In this document: positions 1 to 6,599 of the stretch, piece by piece
How the letters are laid out: every line of letters starts with the position of its first letter
Numbering within the stretch: position 1 is the first letter of the stretch
Source: Desulfotomaculum sp.
Lineage (GTDB): Bacteria > Bacillota > Desulfotomaculia > Desulfotomaculales > Desulfohalotomaculaceae
Direction of reading: 5' to 3'
DNA: 6,599 nucleotides
Assembly: GCA_021129815.1 (NCBI GenBank)
Contig: JAJOKN010000098.1
Span: 6,059 to 12,657, forward strand
The notes under the pieces: generated by a model
Told to the model about the DNA's origin: nothing
Databases searched by the model: none
Seen by the model: only the letters and a program-made list of their open reading frames with translations
Program-made: the position numbers and the translations under genes

Positions 1-6
1 GGAGGT
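1..6 (+). promoter_or_regulatory. Ribosome binding site of glgP
   Basis: GGAGGT is a near-perfect Shine-Dalgarno sequence. It ends 11 bases before the ATG at 18, which is slightly long. No in-frame ATG, GTG or TTG lies between it and that ATG, so the ATG remains the best start. The window opens on this site, so any promoter or upstream gene is out of view. Confidence 0.75.
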
Positions 7-17
7 TTTTACTTATT

Positions 18-2489
18 ATGTTGTTCTTTCGTGATAAAGAAACTTTTAAGAAAGTTTTTACTGAGAAATTACAAGCGCTGTATGCAAAGGATATAGATGG
101 AGCGACGGATTTTGAAAAGTATGTAACTTTAGGCAGTATGGTTCGCCATCAGATTAACAAACGTTGGGCAGAAGCAAATAATCAATATACAAAGAAAAAG
201 ACAAAACAGGTTTATTATCTTTCGATGGAATTTTTGCCCGGCAGATTGTTGGAAGCATCCCTTATAAAGCTCGGTGTTAAAGAAGTTTGTGAAGAAGGTT
301 TAAAAGAATTGGGAATAAACTTATCTGCACTTGTAGAACAGGAAGAAGGACCGAGGGTGGGAAATGGAGGCTTGGGAAGGTTAGGAGCGTGCTTTATGGA
401 AACAGCAGCTGCACTCAGCCTTCCAGTGCATGGGTGTTCTATAAGGTATAGATATGGTTTTTTTAAGCAGAAGATTGTAGATGGATATCAGGTTGAACTG
501 CCAGATGACTGGCTTAAAGAAGGCAATATCTGGGAAGTGAGAAAGCCTGATAAGGCTGTTGAAGTGCGCTTTGGCGGTACGGTTAGAACGGAGAATATAG
601 GTGACCGCTTAGTGTTTATCCATGAAAATTATGAGGCGGTAAAAGCGGTGCCTTATGATTTGCCAATGCTTGGATTCAGGAATAAAACTGTAAATACTTT
701 GAGGCTTTGGAGTGCTGAACCTGAACAAGAAGTATTTGATTACAAAGCATTTAGTGAAGGAAACTATCAAAAGGCTATAGAATATAGAAGCTCTGTTGAA
801 GCGATATCGCAGGTTTTGTACCCAGATGACAGGCATTATGAAAATTTATTGCTGAGGTTGAAGCAGCAATATTTTTTAGTATCTGCAAGCTTGCAGAGTA
901 TAATTAAGAGGTACAAATTAAAGAATGGATCTATTGATGACATAGAAGAAAAAATCGCTATCCATATCAACGACACTCATCCTGTTGTAGCTATTCCAGA
1001 GCTCATGCGAATTTTAATGGATGAAGAAGGCTTTGGATGGAGTGAAGCATGGCGAGTTACAAGTAGTGTAATTTCATATACTAATCACACTACACTGCCA
1101 GAGGCACTTGAAACGTGGCCAGTAGATATGTTTAGAACGTTGTTACCGCGAATTTATATGATTGTAGAGGAAATTAACCGGCGATTTTGTAGATCTTTAT
1201 TAAAGAGATATCCAAATGATGTAGAAAAAGTCAAGAAAATGGCTATAATTGAAGATAATAAAGTGAAAATGGCTAATCTAGCTGTTGTAGGTTCTCATTC
1301 TGTTAATGGGGTTTCAAAAGTGCATACAGAAATACTGAAAAGATATGTGTTGAGAGATTTTTATGAAATATACCCACAAAAATTCAGCAACGTTACAAAT
1401 GGCGTGACACATAGAAGATTTTTATTAAAAGCCAACCCAAAACTTGCAGAGCTGATCACAGAAGCTATCGGTGATAGCTGGATATATCATCCAGAGGATT
1501 TGATAAAACTCAGGGAATTCGTAGAAGACAGCGCGTTTTGCGAAAAACTAGAGCAAATAAAACAATCAAATAAAGTACGGCTTGCCAAGTTTATAAAAGA
1601 TAGTGTAGGCATTGATGTGAATGTAGATTCAATTTTTGATATACAAGTAAAGCGCATACATGCTTATAAGCGGCAGCTGTTAAATGTGCTGCACATACTG
1701 GATTTGTACAACCGAATAAAGCTAAATCCTAACTTAGATGTGATGCCAAGAACTTTCATTTTTTCAGGTAAAGCAGCACCGGGTTATCACTATGCAAAGC
1801 AGATAATAAAATTGATATACACCGTTGCTTCTATAATAAATAATGACCCGGATATAAAAGATAAAATTAAAGTAGTATTTATTCCAGATTACCGCATAGC
1901 GTATGCAGAGATAATTATACCTGCTGGCGAAGTGAGCGAACAGATATCTACAGCGAGCAAAGAGGCATCAGGTACTGGCAATATGAAGTTTATGATGAAT
2001 GGAGCTATAACTATTGGAACGCTGGATGGTGCTAATATTGAAATAAAAGATGAAGTAGGATTGGATAACATATTTATATTTGGACTTACTGTATCGGAAG
2101 TGCAAAATTATTATAGTGGCGGCTATAAGCCGTTTGAAGAATATCAAAAAAATGAAAGGCTAAAAACTGTGGTAGATCAATTAGTCAGTGGCTTTGTGAC
2201 GACAGGAAGTGATCCTGTTACAATGGGGATAATGCATGAATGTTCGCTGCATAGCGAGTTCAATGACATACATTATGATTTGCTGCACAACGATGAGTTC
2301 TTCGTTTTAAAAGACTTTGATTCATATGTAAAAGCACAAGAAAAAGTGGATAAAACTTATAGGGACAGGAAAAAATGGCTTAAGATGAGCGCAATCAACA
2401 TAGCTCATTCAGGAAAATTTTCCAGCGATAGGGCTGTATCAGAATATGCTGCTAGGATATGGAAAATAGCACCAGAAAAAATTATTTAG
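18..2489 (+). CDS. glgP: Glycogen/alpha-glucan phosphorylase (GT35)
   Basis: This 823-residue protein is a full-length PLP-dependent alpha-glucan phosphorylase, which releases glucose-1-phosphate from non-reducing ends of alpha-1,4-glucans. What I see: YYLSMEFLPGRLL near residue 70; the glycine-rich GNGGLGRLGACF segment near 115; the QKIVDGYQVELPDDW stretch near 155; HINDTHPVVAIPELMR near 320; the phosphate/cofactor segment KRIHAYKRQ at 545-553; and the PLP motif EASGTGNMKF with the Schiff-base lysine at K657. The spacing from K545 to K657 (112 residues) equals K568 to K680 in rabbit muscle phosphorylase. Length fits bacterial members (about 800-820), and there is no extended N-terminal regulatory arm and no signal peptide, so it is cytoplasmic. 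It is first of three co-directional genes and its stop lies 37 bases before the GH13 start. Whether the natural substrate is glycogen or maltodextrin cannot be told from sequence alone. One oddity is Ala549, where most family members have Glu (IHEYKRQ). Confidence 0.97.
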   Translation: MLFFRDKETFKKVFTEKLQALYAKDIDGATDFEKYVTLGSMVRHQINKRWAEANNQYTKKKTKQVYYLSMEFLPGRLLEASLIKLGVKEVCEEGLKELGINLSALVEQEEGPRVGNGGLGRLGACFMETAAALSLPVHGCSIRYRYGFFKQKIVDGYQVELPDDWLKEGNIWEVRKPDKAVEVRFGGTVRTENIGDRLVFIHENYEAVKAVPYDLPMLGFRNKTVNTLRLWSAEPEQEVFDYKAFSEGNYQKAIEYRSSVEAISQVLYPDDRHYENLLLRLKQQYFLVSASLQSIIKRYKLKNGSIDDIEEKIAIHINDTHPVVAIPELMRILMDEEGFGWSEAWRVTSSVISYTNHTTLPEALETWPVDMFRTLLPRIYMIVEEINRRFCRSLLKRYPNDVEKVKKMAIIEDNKVKMANLAVVGSHSVNGVSKVHTEILKRYVLRDFYEIYPQKFSNVTNGVTHRRFLLKANPKLAELITEAIGDSWIYHPEDLIKLREFVEDSAFCEKLEQIKQSNKVRLAKFIKDSVGIDVNVDSIFDIQVKRIHAYKRQLLNVLHILDLYNRIKLNPNLDVMPRTFIFSGKAAPGYHYAKQIIKLIYTVASIINNDPDIKDKIKVVFIPDYRIAYAEIIIPAGEVSEQISTASKEASGTGNMKFMMNGAITIGTLDGANIEIKDEVGLDNIFIFGLTVSEVQNYYSGGYKPFEEYQKNERLKTVVDQLVSGFVTTGSDPVTMGIMHECSLHSEFNDIHYDLLHNDEFFVLKDFDSYVKAQEKVDKTYRDRKKWLKMSAINIAHSGKFSSDRAVSEYAARIWKIAPEKII

Positions 2490-2512
2490 TTGATATTATA
2501 AAAATTATAGGC

Positions 2513-2518
2513 AGGTGG
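2513..2518 (+). promoter_or_regulatory. Ribosome binding site that fixes the GH13 start
   Basis: AGGTGG (one mismatch to AGGAGG) lies 8 bases before the GTG at 2527. A further in-frame GTG at 2515 falls inside this motif, and nothing purine-rich enough to serve it lies upstream in the AT-rich stretch 2490-2512. This favours 2527 as the true start. Confidence 0.7.
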
Positions 2519-2526
2519 AATTTAAA

Positions 2527-4479
2527 GTGCATCAGTGGATTTACCATAACTCACATGATTTATATTTTAGAAATCCTTTTGGCGCTGTTTGTTGTAATAC
2601 TCTAGTGGAATTGAAATTGGAAATTACTTCTGATTATCCAATAGACAGTGTTGTGCTTCGCCTTTGGAAAGACAATTCTGAAGAAAGAATTGATATGCAC
2701 GAGTATGAGAGAAAGGGCAACAAAGTAATTTACAGCGCAAAAATATACGTGCCTTCTACCCCAATGCAGCTGTGGTATTTCTTTATAGTGTATCAAGGGA
2801 ATAGAGTTTATTATTACGGTAACAATCCTGAAAACAAAGGCGGTGTGGGCATGATATATGACTATGAGCCGCCTTCTTTTCAAATCACTGTTTATAAAGA
2901 GGGATTTCATACTCCAAATTGGTTTAAGCATTCAGTTATGTATCAAATTTTTGTAGACAGATTTTACAACAACCTTGAAGAAGGACAGCTTTTAAACCCG
3001 AAGGAAAGATGCCATATTTACTACCGCTGGTATGACAAGCCGTATTACAGGACGTGTTCTAAAACAGGAGTCATAGTTTGTTTTGATTTTTACGGCGGTA
3101 ACTTGTTGGGAGTAATAGAAAAGCTTTCTTATTTAAAGGAGTTGGGAATCAATGTAATTTACTTTAATCCAATATTTGAAGCGCCAAGCAATCACAAGTA
3201 TGATACTGCAAATTATAAAAAGATAGATTCTATGTATGGAAATGAAGAAATCTTTAAACAACTTTGCCAAAAAGCTAAAGAGATGGGGATATATATAATA
3301 CTGGATGGAGTTTTTAGCCATACAGGCAGCGACAGCATATACTTCAACAAGGAGGGCACTTATCCAGAGCTTGGAGCGTATCAATCGAAAGAGTCCCCAT
3401 ATTACTCGTGGTATAAATTCATAGAATGGCCTGAGAAATATGAATGTTGGTGGGGAATAGATACGCTGCCGTGTGTCAATGAGCTCGATCCTTCTTACAT
3501 GAGGTTTATCATATATGATCAAGACAGCGTGTTGGAATACTGGATGAAAAGAGGAGCTAAGGGCTGGAGGTTGGATGTTGTAGATGAGTTGCCTGATGAA
3601 TTCATAAAAGCATTTAGGAAAAAAATGAAAGAAATAGATCCAGACTCTGTTTTAATTGGCGAAGTATGGGAAGATGCTTCTAACAAGATCAGCTATAGCG
3701 AGATGCGCAAATATCTGTTGGGAGAAGAGTTAGACTCTGTTATGAACTACCCCTTTAGGAAAACTGTAATAGACTTTTTTTTGGGCAACATAACTTCTTA
3801 CGATGTGCATAAGAATCTTATGAGTTTGTACGAAAACTATCCTTTAGAAGTGTTTTACTCAACTATGAATATAGTTGGCAGCCACGATGTGCCTAGAATA
3901 TTGACAATACTAGGAGAAGCACCACCTGAGGAAACGTTATCCCGTGAGGAACAAGCGAGGTATTTCTTGACAGAAGAAAAAATACAGCTGGCTATAGATA
4001 GGCTAAAACTTGTTTCGCTGTTTCAAATGACATTCCCAGGAGTGCCGTGTATTTACTACGGAGATGAAGCAGGTGTGGAAGGTTACAGCGATCCATATTG
4101 CCGCGCGACATATCCGTGGGGAGCAGAAATCAAAGAACTTTTGAGATGGTATAAGAAAGTGATAGGTTTTCGCAATAAATATGGAGTATTGAGGACTGGA
4201 CAATGGAAATCATTGCCTGTAGATGATGATATTTACGGATATGTGCGCATTGTGAAGAACAACAAGGATATATTCGGGCAGCCTATGGAAGACAATACGG
4301 CTATAGTTCTGTTTAACAGAAACAGGTATAGAAAGATAGACATAGGGTTGGAATTAGGCGATGATGTAAGAGGGGAATTTACAAATTTGCTGGATGATGA
4401 CGAAAAGGTTCAAATTGAAGGTACTCTTTCGATATCGCTTATGCCGCTTGAAGCTAAGTTGTTTATGTTACATGTTTAG
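2527..4479 (+). CDS. GH13 alpha-amylase-family enzyme (neopullulanase-like/debranching)
   Basis: This 650-residue intracellular glycoside hydrolase of family 13 starts at GTG; an alternative GTG at 2515 would add four residues. Residues 1 to about 125 form a beta-sandwich resembling CBM34/amylase N-terminal domains, opening with HQWIYHNSHDLYFRNPFG. The TIM barrel begins near YQIFVDRF (139-146). Catalytic signatures (numbered from 2527): region I DGVFSHTG (D260, H265), region II GWRLDVVDE (R348, nucleophile D350), region III GEVWEDA (acid/base E379), region IV GSHDVPR (H453, D454), and GVPCIYYGDEAG at 505-516. All three catalytic acids are present, so it should be active. Domain B carries LPCVNELD (314-321) in the place of the specificity motif MPKLN/LPDLN. 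A C-terminal beta-domain follows. No signal peptide is seen. Layout and motifs resemble the amylase half of clostridial proteins annotated as GlgX/4-alpha-glucanotransferase fusions. Cyclomaltodextrinase, neopullulanase and glycogen-debranching activities are all possible. Family assignment is firm; specificity is not. No gene symbol is given because neither glgX nor amyA is justified. Confidence 0.93.
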   Translation: MHQWIYHNSHDLYFRNPFGAVCCNTLVELKLEITSDYPIDSVVLRLWKDNSEERIDMHEYERKGNKVIYSAKIYVPSTPMQLWYFFIVYQGNRVYYYGNNPENKGGVGMIYDYEPPSFQITVYKEGFHTPNWFKHSVMYQIFVDRFYNNLEEGQLLNPKERCHIYYRWYDKPYYRTCSKTGVIVCFDFYGGNLLGVIEKLSYLKELGINVIYFNPIFEAPSNHKYDTANYKKIDSMYGNEEIFKQLCQKAKEMGIYIILDGVFSHTGSDSIYFNKEGTYPELGAYQSKESPYYSWYKFIEWPEKYECWWGIDTLPCVNELDPSYMRFIIYDQDSVLEYWMKRGAKGWRLDVVDELPDEFIKAFRKKMKEIDPDSVLIGEVWEDASNKISYSEMRKYLLGEELDSVMNYPFRKTVIDFFLGNITSYDVHKNLMSLYENYPLEVFYSTMNIVGSHDVPRILTILGEAPPEETLSREEQARYFLTEEKIQLAIDRLKLVSLFQMTFPGVPCIYYGDEAGVEGYSDPYCRATYPWGAEIKELLRWYKKVIGFRNKYGVLRTGQWKSLPVDDDIYGYVRIVKNNKDIFGQPMEDNTAIVLFNRNRYRKIDIGLELGDDVRGEFTNLLDDDEKVQIEGTLSISLMPLEAKLFMLHV

Positions 4480-4565
4480 AATTTGTAAACTTTAGTTTAT
4501 CAGCGAAGTGGTTAAAATAAAAAAACAATTAAAATAACTACACGAGAAGTACTTGCGGAGGTAAT
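4480..4565 (+). other. Intergenic spacer between the GH13 gene and malQ
   Basis: An 86-base AT-rich gap, the longest non-coding stretch here. It holds a weak dyad TAAAC-TTTA-GTTTA (4486-4499) just after the GH13 stop, with no T-tract. It also has two TAAAAT hexamers (4513-4518 and 4530-4535) that resemble -10 boxes but lack a good -35 at 16-18 bases. The malQ ribosome binding site closes it. I see no convincing terminator, so read-through from the GH13 gene into malQ is likely; an internal weak promoter is possible but unsupported. Confidence 0.5.
4557..4562 (+). promoter_or_regulatory. Ribosome binding site of malQ
   Basis: GGAGGT ends three bases before the ATG at 4566. The spacing is short, but the match is strong and the start yields the conserved MalQ N-terminus (NGILLHISSLPS) directly. 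No other in-frame start fits better. Confidence 0.75.
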
Positions 4566-6101
4566 ATGGAGAACAGATCAAATGGAATTTTACTGCACAT
4601 AAGCTCGCTTCCATCTAAGTATGGAATTGGAGATGTGGGATATGAAGCATATGAATTTATAGATTTTTTAAAAGAAGCCAAACAGAGGTTTTGGCAGATA
4701 TTGCCTTTGAACCCTGTAGGGTATGGTTATTCACCATATCAGACTTTTTCTGCTTTTGCAGGCAATCATCTGTTCATAAGCATAGATAAACTAATCGACA
4801 GCGGACTCATAACAAAAGGCGATGTCGAACCTGTGCCGAAATTTGATAAGAGCAGTGTAGAATTTGAAAAAGTTGTGAATTTTAAAATGAAAGTTTTTAG
4901 AAAGGCTTTTGAACTGTTCGACATATTTGGAAAGGGAATAGATTATATAGATTTTGTAGAAAAAAATGGATATTGGATTAAAGATTATGCTTTGTTCATG
5001 GCGCTAAAAAACTATTTTAACGGCGCTGTTTGGAATGAATGGGATAAGAGAATAGCGATGAGACGAGAGCAGGCAATTGAATACTATACCAGTTTGTTAA
5101 AAAGAGATGTAGAATTTCATTATTTCTTGCAATACACATTTTTTAAACAGTGGAATGAGCTCAAGAAATATGCAAATGAAAATGGAGTCAAGATAATCGG
5201 CGATATGCCTATATATGTTTCGTATGACAGCAGCGATGTGTGGGCAAACGCTCACCTGTTTAAGCTAAAAAGCGACAATACTCCAATTTCCGTTGCTGGC
5301 GTGCCGCCGGATTATTTCAGCAAAACAGGGCAGCTCTGGGGCAATCCGATCTATGATTGGAGTGCAATGGAAAGAGACAATTTCAAGTGGTGGGTAGAGC
5401 GGTTTAAATTGTTGTTTGATTTGGTGGATGTGATAAGAATAGACCATTTTATTGGGTTTAAGACTTATTGGGAGATACCTGCGGGAGAAAAAACAGCTGT
5501 AAATGGGAAGTGGGTAAAAGCTTCGGGAGAAAAGCTTTTTTCTATATTACAAGAAGAGTTTGATGACTTGCCGGTGATTGCAGAAGATTTAGGAACTGTA
5601 ACGCCGGAAATTATAGAATTCAGAAAAAAACTCAGCTTTCCCGGGATGAAAGTGCTGCAGTTTGCTTTTGAAAGTGCTAAACTAGAAGATTTTTTGCCTT
5701 ATTATCATGAAAGGGATATGGTTATTTATACGGCTACTCATGATAACGATACCACATTGGGTTGGTTTAAAAAGATAATAAGCAAAAACAATGTTTCAGT
5801 TATGAAAGTTTTAAAGAAATATTTCGGTATTACTGAGGAGCTATCTAGAGAAGAAATTTGTTGGAAATTTATAGAAATAGCGTACCAAAGCATGGCAAGA
5901 GCTGCTATAGTGCCAATGCAGGACATCTTGTGCCTTGGCAGCAGTGCGCGAATGAACTGTCCAGGAACAATAGGAAATAACTGGAAATGGAGATTGCAAA
6001 AGTTAGACTTTGATTCAAGTATATCAAATAAATTGATAGAGCTTACTGTATTTTATAACAGGTTGGGGAGTTTTCCATTAAAAGGTAATTATAAAAATTA
6101 A
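4566..6101 (+). CDS. malQ: 4-alpha-glucanotransferase (amylomaltase, GH77)
   Basis: This 511-residue GH77 disproportionating enzyme moves alpha-1,4-glucan segments between maltodextrins, releasing glucose and building longer chains that phosphorylase can use. Visible family signatures in order: NGILLHISSLPSKYGIG at the N-terminus; WQILPLNPVGYGYSPYQTFSAFAGN (43-67 region); GDMPIYVSYDSSDVWAN from 212; the glucan-binding 250s loop VPPDYFSKTGQLWGNP from 246; RIDHFIGF with nucleophile D293; AEDLGTVTPE with acid/base E340; and YTATHDNDT with H392 and D393. D293 and E340 fall at the same numbers as in Thermus aquaticus amylomaltase; D393 corresponds to its D395. The C-terminus has the usual ARMNCPGT...NNWKWR segment. 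Length is close to the family norm of about 500, without the N-terminal extension of E. coli MalQ. No signal peptide is seen, so it is cytoplasmic. It lies 86 bases after the GH13 gene in a different frame, so the two are separate proteins here and not one fusion broken by a single stop. Confidence 0.97.
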   Translation: MENRSNGILLHISSLPSKYGIGDVGYEAYEFIDFLKEAKQRFWQILPLNPVGYGYSPYQTFSAFAGNHLFISIDKLIDSGLITKGDVEPVPKFDKSSVEFEKVVNFKMKVFRKAFELFDIFGKGIDYIDFVEKNGYWIKDYALFMALKNYFNGAVWNEWDKRIAMRREQAIEYYTSLLKRDVEFHYFLQYTFFKQWNELKKYANENGVKIIGDMPIYVSYDSSDVWANAHLFKLKSDNTPISVAGVPPDYFSKTGQLWGNPIYDWSAMERDNFKWWVERFKLLFDLVDVIRIDHFIGFKTYWEIPAGEKTAVNGKWVKASGEKLFSILQEEFDDLPVIAEDLGTVTPEIIEFRKKLSFPGMKVLQFAFESAKLEDFLPYYHERDMVIYTATHDNDTTLGWFKKIISKNNVSVMKVLKKYFGITEELSREEICWKFIEIAYQSMARAAIVPMQDILCLGSSARMNCPGTIGNNWKWRLQKLDFDSSISNKLIELTVFYNRLGSFPLKGNYKN

Positions 6102-6102
6102 G

Positions 6103-6599
6103 TTAATACAAATTTAGAGAACAGCCTATTTTTGATACTTCTTTAAGTAAAACTTCTTTAGCCAAATAGCCTTCTTTAGTGAATAACTTTTTATAAGACA
6201 ACCCTACAAGTATAAGGCAACCTACTGCAACTGTTGAAGCTATCATGAGCGCTACTATGATTTGATATCGCACAGCTTGTTGAGGATCTACCCCTGCTAA
6301 TATTTGACCCGTCATCATGCCGGGTAAGCTCACTATGCCAACTACCATGAGTGAATTTATAGTAGGGGTCATTCCAGTTCTTATTGCTTCGCGCACAATG
6401 TCACGCACCGCTTCCCAAGGCGTTGCTCCGAACGCAAGGAGTGTTTCAACTTCTTCAAAACGGGCAGAAACTTCGCTGTAAAGTTTATCCAGCGATAAAG
6501 CTATCCCATTCATTACATTTCCTAAAATCATTCCAATTATAGGGATAACAACTCTTGCAGAATACCAAGGTTCAGGGTTTATCACCAAACCTATGACTA
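6103..6599 (-). CDS. fetB: FetB/YbbM-family (UPF0014) ABC transporter permease, partial (C-terminal part)
   Basis: The gene ends at TAA (complement of 6103-6105) and its frame stays open to the right edge, with at least 164 complete codons visible. A TTG at 6588 is in frame, but the codons before it (V-I-G) continue a plausible membrane segment and the family is about 250-260 residues, so I treat the start as outside the window. Family hallmarks: PEPWYSARVVIPIIGMILGN, NGIALSLDKL, the cytoplasmic coupling-type segment GATPWEAVRDIVREAIRTG, then MTPTINSLMVVGIVSLPGMM with TGQILAGVDP, and the final hydrophobic helix YQIIVALMIASTVAV. Three membrane segments are visible. E. coli FetB works with the ATPase FetA and is linked to iron export and oxidative-stress tolerance; the substrate here is unproven. 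A fetA-like partner would be expected beyond the right edge. The gene converges on malQ and shows no functional tie to glucan metabolism. Confidence 0.88.
   Translation of the reverse strand, partial: VIGLVINPEPWYSARVVIPIIGMILGNVMNGIALSLDKLYSEVSARFEEVETLLAFGATPWEAVRDIVREAIRTGMTPTINSLMVVGIVSLPGMMTGQILAGVDPQQAVRYQIIVALMIASTVAVGCLILVGLSYKKLFTKEGYLAKEVLLKEVSKIGCSLNLY

Noticed and set aside
2497..2509. Dyad TATAA-AAA-TTATA between glgP and the GH13 gene
   Set aside because: Pure A-T five-pair stem with a three-base loop in an AT-rich spacer and no T-run; expected by chance.
2602..2931. Antisense open frame of 109 codons over the GH13 N-terminal domain
   Set aside because: Same reasoning: the plus strand encodes a clear protein domain, and the antisense product is unlike any family I know.
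3133..3522. Antisense open frame of 129 codons inside the GH13 gene
   Set aside because: It lies opposite a strongly conserved GH13 coding region, and its translation shows no recognisable domain; a shadow frame.
4486..4499. Dyad TAAAC-TTTA-GTTTA just after the GH13 stop, as a possible terminator
   Set aside because: Only a 5-base-pair, AT-rich stem, with no T-tract after it; too weak for an intrinsic terminator.
4513..4535. Two TAAAAT hexamers upstream of malQ as an internal promoter
   Set aside because: No acceptable -35 element at 16-18 bases from either hexamer; AT-rich spacers give such matches often.
6135..6159. Short direct repeat ACTTCTTTA at the fetB 3' end
   Set aside because: It encodes a local KEV...KEV repeat in the lysine-rich C-terminal tail; two short copies in coding sequence are not a meaningful repeat element.
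6586..6588. TTG as the true start of the FetB protein
   Set aside because: The frame continues upstream to the window edge with hydrophobic residues, and the family needs roughly 90 more N-terminal residues.

Overview
The window looks like chromosomal DNA from a low-GC, probably thermophilic anaerobic Firmicute of the Thermoanaerobacter/Caldanaerobacter type. This rests on AT-rich coding sequence, heavy use of ATA and AGA/AGG codons, strong GGAGG-type ribosome binding sites, and the clostridial flavour of all four proteins. The genus assignment is inference.

Layout: three tightly spaced plus-strand genes fill positions 1-6101. They are a full-length glycogen/alpha-glucan phosphorylase (18-2489), a cytoplasmic GH13 amylase-family enzyme with an N-terminal beta-sandwich domain (best start 2527, end 4479), and a GH77 4-alpha-glucanotransferase MalQ (4566-6101). 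A convergent minus-strand gene then begins one base past the malQ stop and runs off the right edge. It encodes the C-terminal part of a FetB/YbbM-type (UPF0014) ABC transporter permease.

How the genes work together: phosphorylase removes glucose as glucose-1-phosphate from non-reducing ends. The GH13 enzyme attacks alpha-glucans near branches or internally; its exact specificity is open. MalQ rebuilds the short maltodextrins that phosphorylase cannot use into longer chains and free glucose. None of the three has a signal peptide, so the set describes turnover of an intracellular glucan store or of imported maltodextrin. The left edge starts at the glgP ribosome binding site, so the operon may continue upstream.

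I found no mobile element, CRISPR array, RNA gene or clearly undescribed system. Points worth a second look are the GH13 start codon, the separate GH13 and MalQ genes (often fused in clostridia), some residue changes in conserved motifs, and the abutting convergent stops with no visible terminator. No stretch longer than about 90 bases lacks a gene.
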